From the NCBI GenBank assembly GCA_903828955.1, contig CAIKOA010000006.1, positions 1-64,000 on the forward strand: a stretch of 64,000 bases of DNA, read 5' to 3'. Made by a program: the position numbers and the translations under genes. This stretch comes from an uncultured Microcaldota archaeon (GTDB taxonomy: Archaea; Micrarchaeota; Micrarchaeia; Anstonellales; Bilamarchaeaceae). The notes beneath the pieces are model-generated. The model had not been told where the DNA came from, ran no database searches, and saw only the letters and a program-made list of their open reading frames with translations. Of this stretch, positions 1 through 9,795 are shown one piece after another (the first letter of the stretch is position 1; each line of letters starts with the position of its first letter).

Positions 1-728
1 CAGACCTTATTCAGGGTTTCATATCTCCGCACCTCTTCCATTAAGTATTTACCGAGCATATCGTCCGTTGCAGTAATGCTCCACCTAGTCGGAACCATTA
101 TTCTATTTTCAACTACCCCCAATTTCCCGACCGAAAGCACATTCGTAATATAGTAATTGTCCAGCCCGTGCGAATACATCAAGACCGCCGCATCCTTTGC
201 CTTCATTCCTTCCGCAATAACCTCATCTGCAATCTTCGGTATTTTCGGGTTATCGCAAACCCTTACCTTTTGCATTGGAGCGGAAGCCCCGACCGGAGAA
301 GTAATCGAGGAAAATTTCATGTCATAAACCGGCTTCTTTGAAAAATTCACTTCCAAATCCACAGGTTTCACTGAAAGCGCAGCCTCCTGCGTCTCTTCCA
401 CGAGCCTTTTCTCAGGTTTTATCCCCCCAAACCTCTTCCCCCTCACCATCGCCGCCCTATACTCAATTACAGTGGAATACCCCTTCTCGTAGAGCGTTCT
501 TGCCCCAAAATGGTCCCCCAAAGACAATACGGGCCCCCAGGACACATCCGGCCAGCCCGAAGAGCCCACAAAAGGCTCATTGGAGAGCCCGAAGAGGTGC
601 TCCTTCAATTCCCCCTTGCTCCGGTGCTGGGCATCAATCCTGCTGAGAATAGGGCAATATTCAAGCCCGCAGAGCTTTTTGGTGCCTTTGCAATAAATGC
701 AGTAATTGTCCGGCTTCGTTCCCAACAC
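1..728 (-). CDS. nreA: Archaeal Nre-family DNA repair protein (NreA-like), C-terminus beyond window
   Basis: Reverse-strand translation from GTG at 728 gives MLGTKPDNYCIYCKGTKKLCGLEYCPIL...; N-terminal Cys cluster and following sequence typical of Nre proteins; runs off the left edge so absent from ORF track. Confidence 0.75.
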   Translation of the reverse strand, partial: MLGTKPDNYCIYCKGTKKLCGLEYCPILSRIDAQHRSKGELKEHLFGLSNEPFVGSSGWPDVSWGPVLSLGDHFGARTLYEKGYSTVIEYRAAMVRGKRFGGIKPEKRLVEETQEAALSVKPVDLEVNFSKKPVYDMKFSSITSPVGASAPMQKVRVCDNPKIPKIADEVIAEGMKAKDAAVLMYSHGLDNYYITNVLSVGKLGVVENRIMVPTRWSITATDDMLGKYLMEEVRRYETLNKV

Positions 729-857
729 CCACACCTATTTAGTTTTATCCCTTATATTACCTTTTCCCTTCTTCTCCCACCCTGCCCCCACGCAGCAGCA
801 AACCTTTATATACTACTTCCACCCCAATTATAGCACGTGTTAGATGGGTGAATCAGG

Positions 858-1685
858 ATGGCCAAGAAAATAAACTCCGCTCAGAGGAAAACAGTTAAAA
901 TTTCCAAAAAACCCTCTAAACTCAAAACTGCGAGGAGATCCGCCCGCAAGGCCCCTTCGCTTAAATTAAAATCCAAATTCAAGAAAGTTGCAAAAGCAAT
1001 CGCAAGGAAGGCGGTCCTGAAAGCAGTTGCAAAGAAAAAACTCGCCAAACACTCAAAAATCCAGAAAAAACAATCCAAGATACTTCTCAAAAAGGCAGCC
1101 ACGCCCATAAAAATGGCTCCAAGAAGGCCAAAAATAAAAGAAGAGAAGGAAGACATCCCGCAAATCATAAAGAACTACGCAGATGTAAACCAGAGGGAGG
1201 TCTCCCAGATCCTTTCCGAGGCATATTCGCGCCACATCATAATCGAAGCGGCAGGGGAACACGCCCTTGAAATCGTGCGCAGGTTCACCAACAACTCCAG
1301 CGACGAAGACATTTCCAAAAAACTCAAAATCAAGATTAGCGATGTCCGTGCCGCGCTCAACAAATTGCACTCCTTAGGAATAGTGGAATACTCACGGCAG
1401 AAGAATTCCGAAACCGGCTGGTTCCATTATTTCTGGTACCTTAATGTAGACAAGATGAACAACTGGGTAAATGCGCGCATTGAGCAAGAAAGCCACGCAA
1501 ACGATTACAAGGAAGGCGAACATTACTTCTGCCCGCGCTGCGGAGGCGCTTCAATTTTTGAGTTCGCTTCTGCAACGGATTTAGGTTTCCGCTGCCCGGC
1601 CTGCACAACCCCCCTAGAGTTCCTTTCCGAAGAAAAATCCAAGGAGCTTTTCCCGGTCCGGCCGTTCCGCAAACCAACCCTTTGA
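858..1685 (+). CDS. tfe: Transcription factor E (TFE) alpha-type with Lys/Ala-rich N-terminal extension
   Basis: Winged-helix region (IIIEAAGEHALEIVRRFTNNSSDEDISKKLKIKISDVRAALNKLHSLGIVEYSR) and zinc ribbon CPRCGG...CPAC; about 100-aa basic leader. Confidence 0.85.
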   Translation: MAKKINSAQRKTVKISKKPSKLKTARRSARKAPSLKLKSKFKKVAKAIARKAVLKAVAKKKLAKHSKIQKKQSKILLKKAATPIKMAPRRPKIKEEKEDIPQIIKNYADVNQREVSQILSEAYSRHIIIEAAGEHALEIVRRFTNNSSDEDISKKLKIKISDVRAALNKLHSLGIVEYSRQKNSETGWFHYFWYLNVDKMNNWVNARIEQESHANDYKEGEHYFCPRCGGASIFEFASATDLGFRCPACTTPLEFLSEEKSKELFPVRPFRKPTL

Positions 1686-1784
1686 AGAGCCCCCCAGGGG
1701 AGCGCCCACAAAGAGTGCTTCACCCCCAGCAACCCCCCATGATTATTAATTCCAGTTATTACAAATCTGTTTGATGGTATCCGC

Positions 1785-2435
1785 ATGAAAGAAATTTTCG
1801 AAAACATATTCGAAGAAGAAGGCCGCATCCTTACGCGCAACATGCTCCCGGGCAAGAAGGTCTACGGGGAAAACCTGCTCAAAATCCAGGGAACCGAATA
1901 CCGCGCCTGGAACCCGACGCGCTCAAAGCTCTGCGCTGCCATAAAAAAAGGCCTAGTCCACAACCCAATCAAGCACAATTCCGCAGTCCTTTACCTTGGC
2001 GCGGCAACCGGCACGACTATTTCGCACCTTTCCGACATTCTCACGAACGGAGGCGCATTTGCAGTGGAAATTTCCGCCCACTCGATGAAAACCCTCCTCC
2101 AACTTTGCGAAAAAAGGGAAAACATAATCCCAATTCTCGCAGATGCTAGACAGCCAGATAAATACCGCGACGTTGGCGAAGTGGATGTTGTTTACGAAGA
2201 CGTCGCCTCCCCGGAGCAGGCAGACATTCTCCTAAAGAATTGCCGCATGTTCCTGAAAAGAGGCGGCTACGCAATGATTGCGATCAAATCCCAAAGCATA
2301 GACGTCACCAGAAAACCCGCGGAAATTTACGCAGAAGTTGAAAGGGAGCTATCAACGGAATTGGAAATCGTTGAGCGCATAAACCTGGAGCCCTTTGAGA
2401 TGGACCATCTATTTCTTGTCCTTAAGAAAAAGTGA
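1785..2435 (+). CDS. flpA: Fibrillarin-like rRNA/tRNA 2'-O-methyltransferase
   Basis: YRAWNPTRSKLCAAI, VLYLGAATGTTISHLSDI, VYEDVASPEQADILLKN motifs of archaeal fibrillarin. Confidence 0.92.
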   Translation: MKEIFENIFEEEGRILTRNMLPGKKVYGENLLKIQGTEYRAWNPTRSKLCAAIKKGLVHNPIKHNSAVLYLGAATGTTISHLSDILTNGGAFAVEISAHSMKTLLQLCEKRENIIPILADARQPDKYRDVGEVDVVYEDVASPEQADILLKNCRMFLKRGGYAMIAIKSQSIDVTRKPAEIYAEVERELSTELEIVERINLEPFEMDHLFLVLKKK

Positions 2436-3794
2436 ATACTCCGTAAACTTCTTCAGCGCCCTTATCGCAGTCTCCGGAGAACCATAAGTGGGAATTCCAT
2501 AGCTATCCAAAGTCTTCCTGTTCTGCCGTGTATATTCCCCCCCAACCCCAACAACCAAAATGGGCTTCTTCTTCTTATCCGATGCCCGGACAAGCACATC
2601 CACTATTCTAGAATCCACAGCAGGGGCCTGGAACAAAATAATCACAACGATCGAATCAACATTTTCATCTTCAATCATCGCATTTATCGCCTTCTCGTAA
2701 ATATCCACGCCAGAATCCGCAATCACATCCAATGGATTTGCAATCGGAATCCGCGCAGGAAGCATTTCCCTGAGCCTCTGCCTCCCAATATCGCTCATCT
2801 TCGCAACATCCAGCCCCTCTTTCTCCACCGCATCCGCGGTAAGAACCCCAAGCCCGCCCCCATCCGTAATAATCCCAACCCTGTTCCCGGTGGGCCGGAC
2901 CTGGCTGAACATATTCGCCACATAGAAAAGCTCCACAACTGAATCCACTTCGATTGCCTTGCTCTGCCTGAATGCGGCCTGGTAAGCGGTATAATTTCCG
3001 GCAAGGTTCCCGGTATGCGACATCGCCGCCGCGCCCGCAACAATCCCCTTTCCAGCCTTCAAAACAATAATTGGCTTTTTCGGATTTACTTTCTTAAGCG
3101 CGGAAAGCAGCCCTTTCCCGTCCTTTGTCCCTTCAAGGTAAAGCATAATCTGCTTTGTTTTCGCATCTGCACCCAGATACTCGAGCAGGTCAACTTCGTT
3201 AATTGTTGCCCCATTTCCATAGGAAACGAATTTTGCAAAACCGACCTTATAATATGCAGCAAGGTCCGCAATGCAGGAGCCAACCGCCCCGCTCTGCGTA
3301 ATGATCGAAATATCCCCAACCCCAGGCCTCCCGAACTTATAGAACGGGAAGAAAATACTGTCCACCCTGCTCTCCGGGTTCATCACCCCCAAGCAGTTTG
3401 GGCCAATGAGCGCAATTCCATACTTCAATACAACAGATTTCAATTTCTCTTCCAGTTCCACATTCCCGGATTCCCCAAAACCCGCAGAAAGAACTACGAT
3501 TGCCTTTACCCCTTTCTTTCCGCACTCTTCCGCAACATCCGGCACAAGAGGCGCGGGGATTGCAAAAATAGCCAAATCAACTTTCCCAGAGATGCTCTTC
3601 AAATCAGCATAACATTTCTTCCCAAGCAATTCAGGGTATTTCGGGTTCACCGGATAAATGCCACCCTCATACCCCCCATCAACCAGATTCTTCAAAATCA
3701 CATTCCCCAATTTCTCCGGATTGTCCGAAGCCCCGACTATCGCAATCGATTTCGGCTCAAAAACATACTTCAGGTTTGCAATGTCCGCCCTCAT
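2409..3794 (-). CDS. acdA: Acetate/acyl-CoA ligase (ADP-forming) alpha subunit
   Basis: CoA-binding N-term (PKSIAIVGASDNPEKLGNVILKNL), GPNCLGVMNP, ITQSGAVG; next to beta subunit. Confidence 0.88.
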   Translation of the reverse strand: MRADIANLKYVFEPKSIAIVGASDNPEKLGNVILKNLVDGGYEGGIYPVNPKYPELLGKKCYADLKSISGKVDLAIFAIPAPLVPDVAEECGKKGVKAIVVLSAGFGESGNVELEEKLKSVVLKYGIALIGPNCLGVMNPESRVDSIFFPFYKFGRPGVGDISIITQSGAVGSCIADLAAYYKVGFAKFVSYGNGATINEVDLLEYLGADAKTKQIMLYLEGTKDGKGLLSALKKVNPKKPIIVLKAGKGIVAGAAAMSHTGNLAGNYTAYQAAFRQSKAIEVDSVVELFYVANMFSQVRPTGNRVGIITDGGGLGVLTADAVEKEGLDVAKMSDIGRQRLREMLPARIPIANPLDVIADSGVDIYEKAINAMIEDENVDSIVVIILFQAPAVDSRIVDVLVRASDKKKKPILVVGVGGEYTRQNRKTLDSYGIPTYGSPETAIRALKKFTEYSLFLKDKK

Positions 3795-4438
3795 CTCACA
3801 AACCTCACATCAACAATATCAAACCCCAACTCATCGAATATTACAGGGTTCAAATCCAGTTCCTTCATATCCTCCTTAACCATCATCTTGGAAACAGTAA
3901 GCAAAAGCGAATACAATTTATCCAGGTTCACCGGCTTCATCCCGCGCACCCCGGTAAGAAGAGGGTGCGACCTGAGCTCCATCACCATCTCCTGCGCGTC
4001 CTCTTTTGTAATCGGGCAGATTCGAGCCGAAACATCCTTGAATACTTCCACATAGACCCCGCCGAGGCCAAGCACAATCATGTGCCCGAACTGCGAGTCC
4101 TTCTTCCCTCCAATAATTAGTTCAACTCCTTTCCTAGCCATCTTTTGCACAAGTATCCCATGCACCCTGTATTCCCGGGCGCCTTCCAGGATATCCTCGT
4201 ATGCATGGCGAAGCCGTGTCTCATCCTTTATTCCTATTTTGACCCCGCCTACATCCGTCTTGTGCGTAACATCCGGGGAAATCAGTTTTAGCGCAACCGG
4301 ATACCCTATTTTAGAAGCGAGCTTTGCAGCCTCATCCGGAGTAGCCGCAAGCCCATAAGGCAAAACAGCTATTTTGTAGTTTTCAAGCACGCAGAATTCT
4401 GGAATTGCGCAGATGGGCTTCCTTGCCATAAGGCGCAT
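3791..4438 (-). CDS. acdB: Acetate/acyl-CoA ligase (ADP-forming) beta subunit (ATP-grasp)
   Basis: ATP-grasp-type sequence (YPVALKLISPDVTHKTDVGGVKIGI), 4-nt overlap with alpha subunit gene. Confidence 0.87.
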   Translation of the reverse strand: MRLMARKPICAIPEFCVLENYKIAVLPYGLAATPDEAAKLASKIGYPVALKLISPDVTHKTDVGGVKIGIKDETRLRHAYEDILEGAREYRVHGILVQKMARKGVELIIGGKKDSQFGHMIVLGLGGVYVEVFKDVSARICPITKEDAQEMVMELRSHPLLTGVRGMKPVNLDKLYSLLLTVSKMMVKEDMKELDLNPVIFDELGFDIVDVRFVR

Positions 4439-4496
4439 TTTCCACTATTATCTATTTTAACCTTAGCCTGCCGTTGCGGCGCAACCAGCCATCAAA

Positions 4497-4826
4497 TTAT
4501 TTCCAATTTGTTCCGAATTCATTCTGATTTTTAGGGATTACCACCAGCCCAGCAAGAGAAGCAAGAACGAATGCAGTGCCGCAGCAATGGTAAGTGTTCT
4601 CAGGGCTTACCGGGCCAGGCCCGACCGGCCCCGAATTATACACAGCTGCCTCGCAATCGCTCACGCACGCATTGAATCCCGCATCCGGAGAGCCGCCGCA
4701 ATCATCAAAATCAGTATCCCAATTTCCGTTATACGTCCTGCAGCAGGTATGTTCACAATCGCTTGCCGCATAAACCGGCAGCGCAAAAGCCATCAGAACC
4801 CCCAGGAAAAACAATATGCCCTTCAT
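4497..4826 (-). CDS. Small exported Cys-rich protein of unknown function
   Basis: Signal peptide MKGILFFLGVLMAFALPVYA followed by CEHTCC...C...C...C pattern; start chosen at internal Met of ORF 4497..4898. Confidence 0.6.
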   Translation of the reverse strand: MKGILFFLGVLMAFALPVYAASDCEHTCCRTYNGNWDTDFDDCGGSPDAGFNACVSDCEAAVYNSGPVGPGPVSPENTYHCCGTAFVLASLAGLVVIPKNQNEFGTNWK

Positions 4827-4887
4827 AAGCTGCCCTTCATCATCAAATTTTATAAATTTGTGCATGCTTACCTCATTAGTGATAATT

Positions 4888-5160
4888 ATGTACTGCATCT
4901 CTTGCGGAATGCCAATGGAAAAACCAGAACATCACGGAGGGAATAACTCCAAAAACGAATGGTGCATCCATTGCTGCAAGCCTGGCGGGACCCACAAAAC
5001 AAAAAAGGAAGTCCGTGAAGGATTGCTCAAATTCGCCCTTTCCGATGAGGGAAAGGCCATGCTCTCAGGAATGGGAATTAAAATAGACTCAAAGGCAGAA
5101 GCTGAAAAATACGTGGATTCCCTCATGGCAACGCTTCCAGCCTGGAAAAAACCAAAATAG
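4888..5160 (+). CDS. Small zinc-ribbon protein
   Basis: MYCISCGMPME...NEWCIHCCKPGG: CxxC pairs; start chosen at internal ATG. Confidence 0.65.
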   Translation: MYCISCGMPMEKPEHHGGNNSKNEWCIHCCKPGGTHKTKKEVREGLLKFALSDEGKAMLSGMGIKIDSKAEAEKYVDSLMATLPAWKKPK

Positions 5161-5211
5161 CCGAAATAGCGCACAATTCCCTTTTTAATTTTCCCGTCCC
5201 TATCCCCCACC

Positions 5212-6456
5212 ATGCAACTCCATTGCCTTGGCGCAGGAAGGGAAGTCGGGAGAAGCTGCTTCCTCCTTGAAACCGACCAGAGGGTCCTTTTCGACTACGG
5301 ATTGAAAATATTCAACTACGGCAGCTCAAAGGAAAACATGTACCCGGTCCCCTACCAGGGCTCGATAGATGCAATGTTCCTTTCGCATGCGCACCTTGAC
5401 CACAGCGGCTTCCTCCCCGAACTCTATTCACGGGGGCACGTAAACTGGTTTGCCACCCCGCCCACCTACGACATCGCCGCACTCCTTTGGGAAGACTCGA
5501 TGAAAATAATGGGTGAAAATATTCCTTACACTGAGCAGCAATACCAGAAGGCCCTCAAGAATCATGTTCCGGTTCTTTATGGCCAATCCGTTACTCTGGG
5601 CCAGACAAAATTCAAATTCTACGATGCAGGCCACATAATCGGCTCCGCAATGATTGAGGCAAAATACAAGGGAAAGAAGATAGTCTACTCAGGGGATTTC
5701 AAGATGGAAGACACCCGCATGCACAAAGGCGCAGAGGCAATCGAAGATGTGGATGTCCTAATTCTCGAAAGCACCTACAGCAACCGCGAACACCCGGATA
5801 GAGACGAGAATGAAGACAAGCTTGCAGACCTCGTTTCCGATACGCTTGATGACGAGGGCACCGTCCTCTTCCCATCTTTTGCAGTTGGCCGCTCGCAGGA
5901 ATTAATTTCCATTCTCCACGAAAACGTAAAGGACATCCAGATCTACCTGGATGGAATGTCCAAGGAGGTAACCAGAACCTACCTCAAATACGGGGAATAT
6001 TTGCGCGATTTCGACGAATTCGAGAAATCCCTGGAATCCGTAATTTTCGTTGAAGGGGCCAGGGACAGGAAGGACGCAACCACAACCCCTTCCGTAATAG
6101 TTTCCACAGCAGGAATGATGGAAGGCGGGCCCGCTCTAAGTTATATGCTCAACCTCAACCCCGCCTCAAGGCTGATCTTCACAGGATATTGCGTGGAAGG
6201 CACAAACGGCTGGAGGATCCAGAAGGAAAACAAGGTGATGATAGATAAGAACATCCTGGACGTTTCGCTTCCCGTTTCTTACTTTGATTTCAGCGCGCAC
6301 GCAGGAAGGAGCGACCTCCTGAAATTCGTAAAAGCGGCGAACCCGGGAAAAATCGTCCTCAACCACGGAGACCGCACACCCGAATTTGCGCAGGAATTGA
6401 AAGAGATGGGCTTCAACGCAGTCGCCCCCAAAAACGGGGATTCAATAGACATCTGA
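5212..6456 (+). CDS. Beta-CASP metallo-beta-lactamase ribonuclease (mRNA 3'-end processing factor-like)
   Basis: FLSHAHLDHSG, YSGDFKMED, beta-CASP segment (LFPSFAVGRSQELISIL, STAGMMEGGPALSYM). Confidence 0.88.
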   Translation: MQLHCLGAGREVGRSCFLLETDQRVLFDYGLKIFNYGSSKENMYPVPYQGSIDAMFLSHAHLDHSGFLPELYSRGHVNWFATPPTYDIAALLWEDSMKIMGENIPYTEQQYQKALKNHVPVLYGQSVTLGQTKFKFYDAGHIIGSAMIEAKYKGKKIVYSGDFKMEDTRMHKGAEAIEDVDVLILESTYSNREHPDRDENEDKLADLVSDTLDDEGTVLFPSFAVGRSQELISILHENVKDIQIYLDGMSKEVTRTYLKYGEYLRDFDEFEKSLESVIFVEGARDRKDATTTPSVIVSTAGMMEGGPALSYMLNLNPASRLIFTGYCVEGTNGWRIQKENKVMIDKNILDVSLPVSYFDFSAHAGRSDLLKFVKAANPGKIVLNHGDRTPEFAQELKEMGFNAVAPKNGDSIDI

Positions 6457-9000
6457 CTAATTCCGAATGCTCCAATATTTTTTGTTCTTTATGAATTTTT
6501 TCTGCTCCTCAATCAGGTCCAGATAGAATGAATCTTCGTCCCGGTGCAATTTTCTCAGAACCCGGTCCGCGGTTTTTGCGCCCACCCCATACACAAGCAA
6601 TGCAACCAGCCCCCTCCTCCCATAGGAGCGGAGAATCCCAGCCATATATTTCTCCTCCTCAGGAGTTGCCTTGGTTGATACAAGGGTGAGCGCTTCCCTC
6701 CCGCACCTGTGGCATTTCAATTTGCTCGCGTCCACATTCTTCAGAATTGCTTTCCTGGCCGCCCCGCAATTCAGGCATTTAAAAGAAACGTGCTTCTTCT
6801 CAATTTCTTCCCTGAACATCCTCAAAATGGATTCGCGCGGCTCAAACTCCCCGGCAACTCCTCCCCCCTTCATGCGCGCAATTCCCAATAATGCAATATC
6901 CGAAAGCTTCCCCCTCTTCTCTATAATTACCCGCAATTTTCCAGAGCGCACCCCCTCCGCAACTTTTTTAGCTCCATCCGCATTCATTCTCTTCCTGAAA
7001 ATAGTATTCAAAGTTTCCTCGTAAACCGGAGTCCCCCGCATAAACCTCACAAACCTGTCCGAGATTTCCGCGCCCTCCCCAAACATCCCAAACAACCTTC
7101 CCACGTGCAGGAAGTTCGCCCTTAGAAGCGAAGAACCTTCGAGCGCCTGCTCAGCCTCCAATTCCACATCATGGATTTGGAAAACCCCCTCAAACCATTC
7201 TTCCCTTATAGGATATGAAAACTTGAACATAATCCTGTACGGGTCCGCAACCGCGCGCACTTCAAACCTAAGTTTCTCCGAGAGCCTCATCGAGAACACG
7301 CGCGCAAGCAAATCGTTCACCCTGTTCCCAAATGGCGCATGCATCACTGCGATTTCCCCGGAAATTTCAACCTTGATTTCGTTCTCCGCGGGCGCGTCCT
7401 TGATTTCTTTTTTCCTGATTCGCGCAGCCTCCTGTGCGACCTCCCACTCGACCGGAATCTCCTCGCCCACCCAGTCCGGCACAATGAAGTCCGCCTGCGT
7501 TGCCGGCTCTGCAATCAATTCCTCCCCGATCTCAACAACGTTCCAGACCTTTCCTTTTGAAGAAAATGCGTCCCCAGGGGTAAGCGTAGCCACAAAAACC
7601 TCATCCAAATTCGCGATTATCCTGTTCGTGATCCGGTCCCGCAAAGCGAATTTCCTCTCTTTCGGAATCGTAGTCAAATTGTAGAAGTAGTATTCCCTCC
7701 CGTTCTTCCCAAACGAAAGTTCCTCTCCATTTACAAAAATAATCCTCTCTTTCTCAAGCTGCAAAAGCACCCTCTCGAATTCCGGATAAGTGATTCCAAA
7801 CGAATAAGCCTTTGAAAGAACCTCATAAATTTTCTTTCTCTCCATCCTTCCGCAATCCATCAGCAGCCCGACAACCTGGTGCGCAATCACATCCATCGCC
7901 CCGCGCACCGCCTTCCTCTCTTCTAGATATCCCTCGTTGAACTTATTCACAATCGCAAGCGATTCAAAATAATCATCCAAATCCGGGGCAAGAATAACCC
8001 CGCGCGGAATCCTATCCACCCCATGGCCGCTCCTCCCAACCCTTTGCACCATCCGGGCGACCTGCCGCGGGGACCCAAACTGTATTATCTCATCTATTCC
8101 CCCTATATCCATTCCCAATTCCAAAGAAGAGGTTGCCACAAGGGTATGGATTTTTCCTTCCTTGAATTCCTTTTCCGTATTAATCCTGAGCGCAGCAGCC
8201 AAAGACCCATGGTGGATATCAATATTCTCCGCATCCTCTGCCTTCAAATTCAAATAAGTCGCAAGGGATTCCGCGGTGCTCCTCGTATTCACAAAAAGAA
8301 TCCTCTGCTTTCCTCCAAGCATCCCCGCAATTTTCTCAAACGCTTTCTCTCCGCTTCCAGAAACCTTCAAAATCGATATGTCCATTTCCCTTTTCTTCCC
8401 AGCGCTCGCAATCGAAAACTCGCGCCCAATTCCGCACAGAAGCTTCCCCGCCTCTTCTTCATTCGAAATCGTGGCGCTAATCCCAATCCGTTGAAAATCC
8501 GCAATCAGCGCAAGCCTTTCCAATGCAAGCGAAAGCTGCGCCCCCCTCTTGCTATCCACAAGCTCATGCAGTTCATCCACAATCACGTATTTCACATTCG
8601 CTAAATGCGTGCGCAATACTTTCCCCACAAGCACTGCCTGCAAGGTCTCCGGGGTCAAAACCAGGAGCTGCGGCGGGTTCCTGCTCTGCTTCCCCCGCTC
8701 AAACTGCGTTGTGTCCCCATGCCGGACAGCATGCGTAATCCCCGCGCGGTCGCACCACCACTCCAGCCTTTTAGCAATATCCCGGTTTAATGCACGCAGC
8801 GGAGTAATATACAGCGCCGCAATCCCTCTTTCCCCATGAATTTTCTCCAATACAGGAAGAATCGCAGCCTCGGTTTTCCCACTGCCGGTGGGTGCAATCA
8901 CAACAGTGTTCCTTCCAGAAAGAATGAGCGGGATTGCCTCCTTTTGAACTAAAGTTGGAGAGGGAAACCTCTCCTTGTACAATTCGGCTATGCTCTTCAT
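6457..9000 (-). CDS. lhr: Lhr-type DEAD/DEAH-box superfamily 2 helicase
   Basis: APTGSGKTEAAILP, VDELHEL (DExH), GISATISN, SSLELGMDIGGIDEIIQFGSPRQVARMVQRVGRSGH; C-terminal CxxC zinc pairs. Confidence 0.88.
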   Translation of the reverse strand: MKSIAELYKERFPSPTLVQKEAIPLILSGRNTVVIAPTGSGKTEAAILPVLEKIHGERGIAALYITPLRALNRDIAKRLEWWCDRAGITHAVRHGDTTQFERGKQSRNPPQLLVLTPETLQAVLVGKVLRTHLANVKYVIVDELHELVDSKRGAQLSLALERLALIADFQRIGISATISNEEEAGKLLCGIGREFSIASAGKKREMDISILKVSGSGEKAFEKIAGMLGGKQRILFVNTRSTAESLATYLNLKAEDAENIDIHHGSLAAALRINTEKEFKEGKIHTLVATSSLELGMDIGGIDEIIQFGSPRQVARMVQRVGRSGHGVDRIPRGVILAPDLDDYFESLAIVNKFNEGYLEERKAVRGAMDVIAHQVVGLLMDCGRMERKKIYEVLSKAYSFGITYPEFERVLLQLEKERIIFVNGEELSFGKNGREYYFYNLTTIPKERKFALRDRITNRIIANLDEVFVATLTPGDAFSSKGKVWNVVEIGEELIAEPATQADFIVPDWVGEEIPVEWEVAQEAARIRKKEIKDAPAENEIKVEISGEIAVMHAPFGNRVNDLLARVFSMRLSEKLRFEVRAVADPYRIMFKFSYPIREEWFEGVFQIHDVELEAEQALEGSSLLRANFLHVGRLFGMFGEGAEISDRFVRFMRGTPVYEETLNTIFRKRMNADGAKKVAEGVRSGKLRVIIEKRGKLSDIALLGIARMKGGGVAGEFEPRESILRMFREEIEKKHVSFKCLNCGAARKAILKNVDASKLKCHRCGREALTLVSTKATPEEEKYMAGILRSYGRRGLVALLVYGVGAKTADRVLRKLHRDEDSFYLDLIEEQKKFIKNKKYWSIRN

Positions 9001-9013
9001 TTGTTCCTCTTCC

Positions 9014-9724
9014 CTATGCCCTTTTTGGGATATCTTTCAAAGACGGAAGGTCCAGCATTGCAACCTTTCCGCTGGGCCGCAATAAAATGGACATCTCAGG
9101 TTCCCCCTCACCAAGGCCCGTGCCTTCAGGGAAGTGCACCACGAACTCAATTCCGGCTTCTTTGAGAATTGGGGATAATTCTTTATTCAATTCCCGGACA
9201 AGGCCATTATTGAAACTAACCGCTCCCTTTTCATCGAATCCCACAAGCAGGGGGCTCACCCTTACATTTTCTGCCCCTATCTCGTCCGCCATGCGCTTTA
9301 TTGTTTTCGCAGTCTTATTCAGGTCCTCTATGGCTCTGCTTACTACTTTTGCAATTTGCCCCCTCAATTTGTCCCTGTCCAAAATAGTCTCGTCTCCTTC
9401 ATCTGCTTTTGCTTTAAGGGTTTTTTGGCCAAGGTCAATGCTCTTCAATTGCGCAAATGGATAGTTATCTTTAAGCTCTGCCATAAAAGCATCTTGGGCT
9501 TTTTTGAATGCCTTCCTGTCATTTCCAGCTTCTAAAAGTTTTGTCTGGTAATCGCTTTCCATTGCTGCGAGATCGCTCTTAGGCCCGCAATACTTCTCCA
9601 TTAATCTATCTGTGATAGCGGATACCATGCCCGCCCGCTCTCCTTCTTTTGTGGAAGGCGTAGGAACTACCCTTGCAACTCCCGTTTCTTCCTTCACTTT
9701 AGTAGCCGTTGCGCCCATAATCAC
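9014..9724 (-). CDS. Hypothetical protein
   Basis: 236-aa ORF with its own upstream spacer; no recognised motif. Confidence 0.55.
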   Translation of the reverse strand: MIMGATATKVKEETGVARVVPTPSTKEGERAGMVSAITDRLMEKYCGPKSDLAAMESDYQTKLLEAGNDRKAFKKAQDAFMAELKDNYPFAQLKSIDLGQKTLKAKADEGDETILDRDKLRGQIAKVVSRAIEDLNKTAKTIKRMADEIGAENVRVSPLLVGFDEKGAVSFNNGLVRELNKELSPILKEAGIEFVVHFPEGTGLGEGEPEMSILLRPSGKVAMLDLPSLKDIPKRA

Positions 9725-9795
9725 AATCCTCCTTCTTTTCTAACTCTAATTATGCCACAACTAATTTATAAATATTATAGGGATTAATTCCCTTT

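Noticed and set aside
3015-4055. 346-aa plus-strand ORF
   Set aside because: Antisense to the acyl-CoA ligase subunits, no start context or sensible composition.
8023-8604. 193-aa plus-strand ORF
   Set aside because: Antisense to the Lhr-type helicase.
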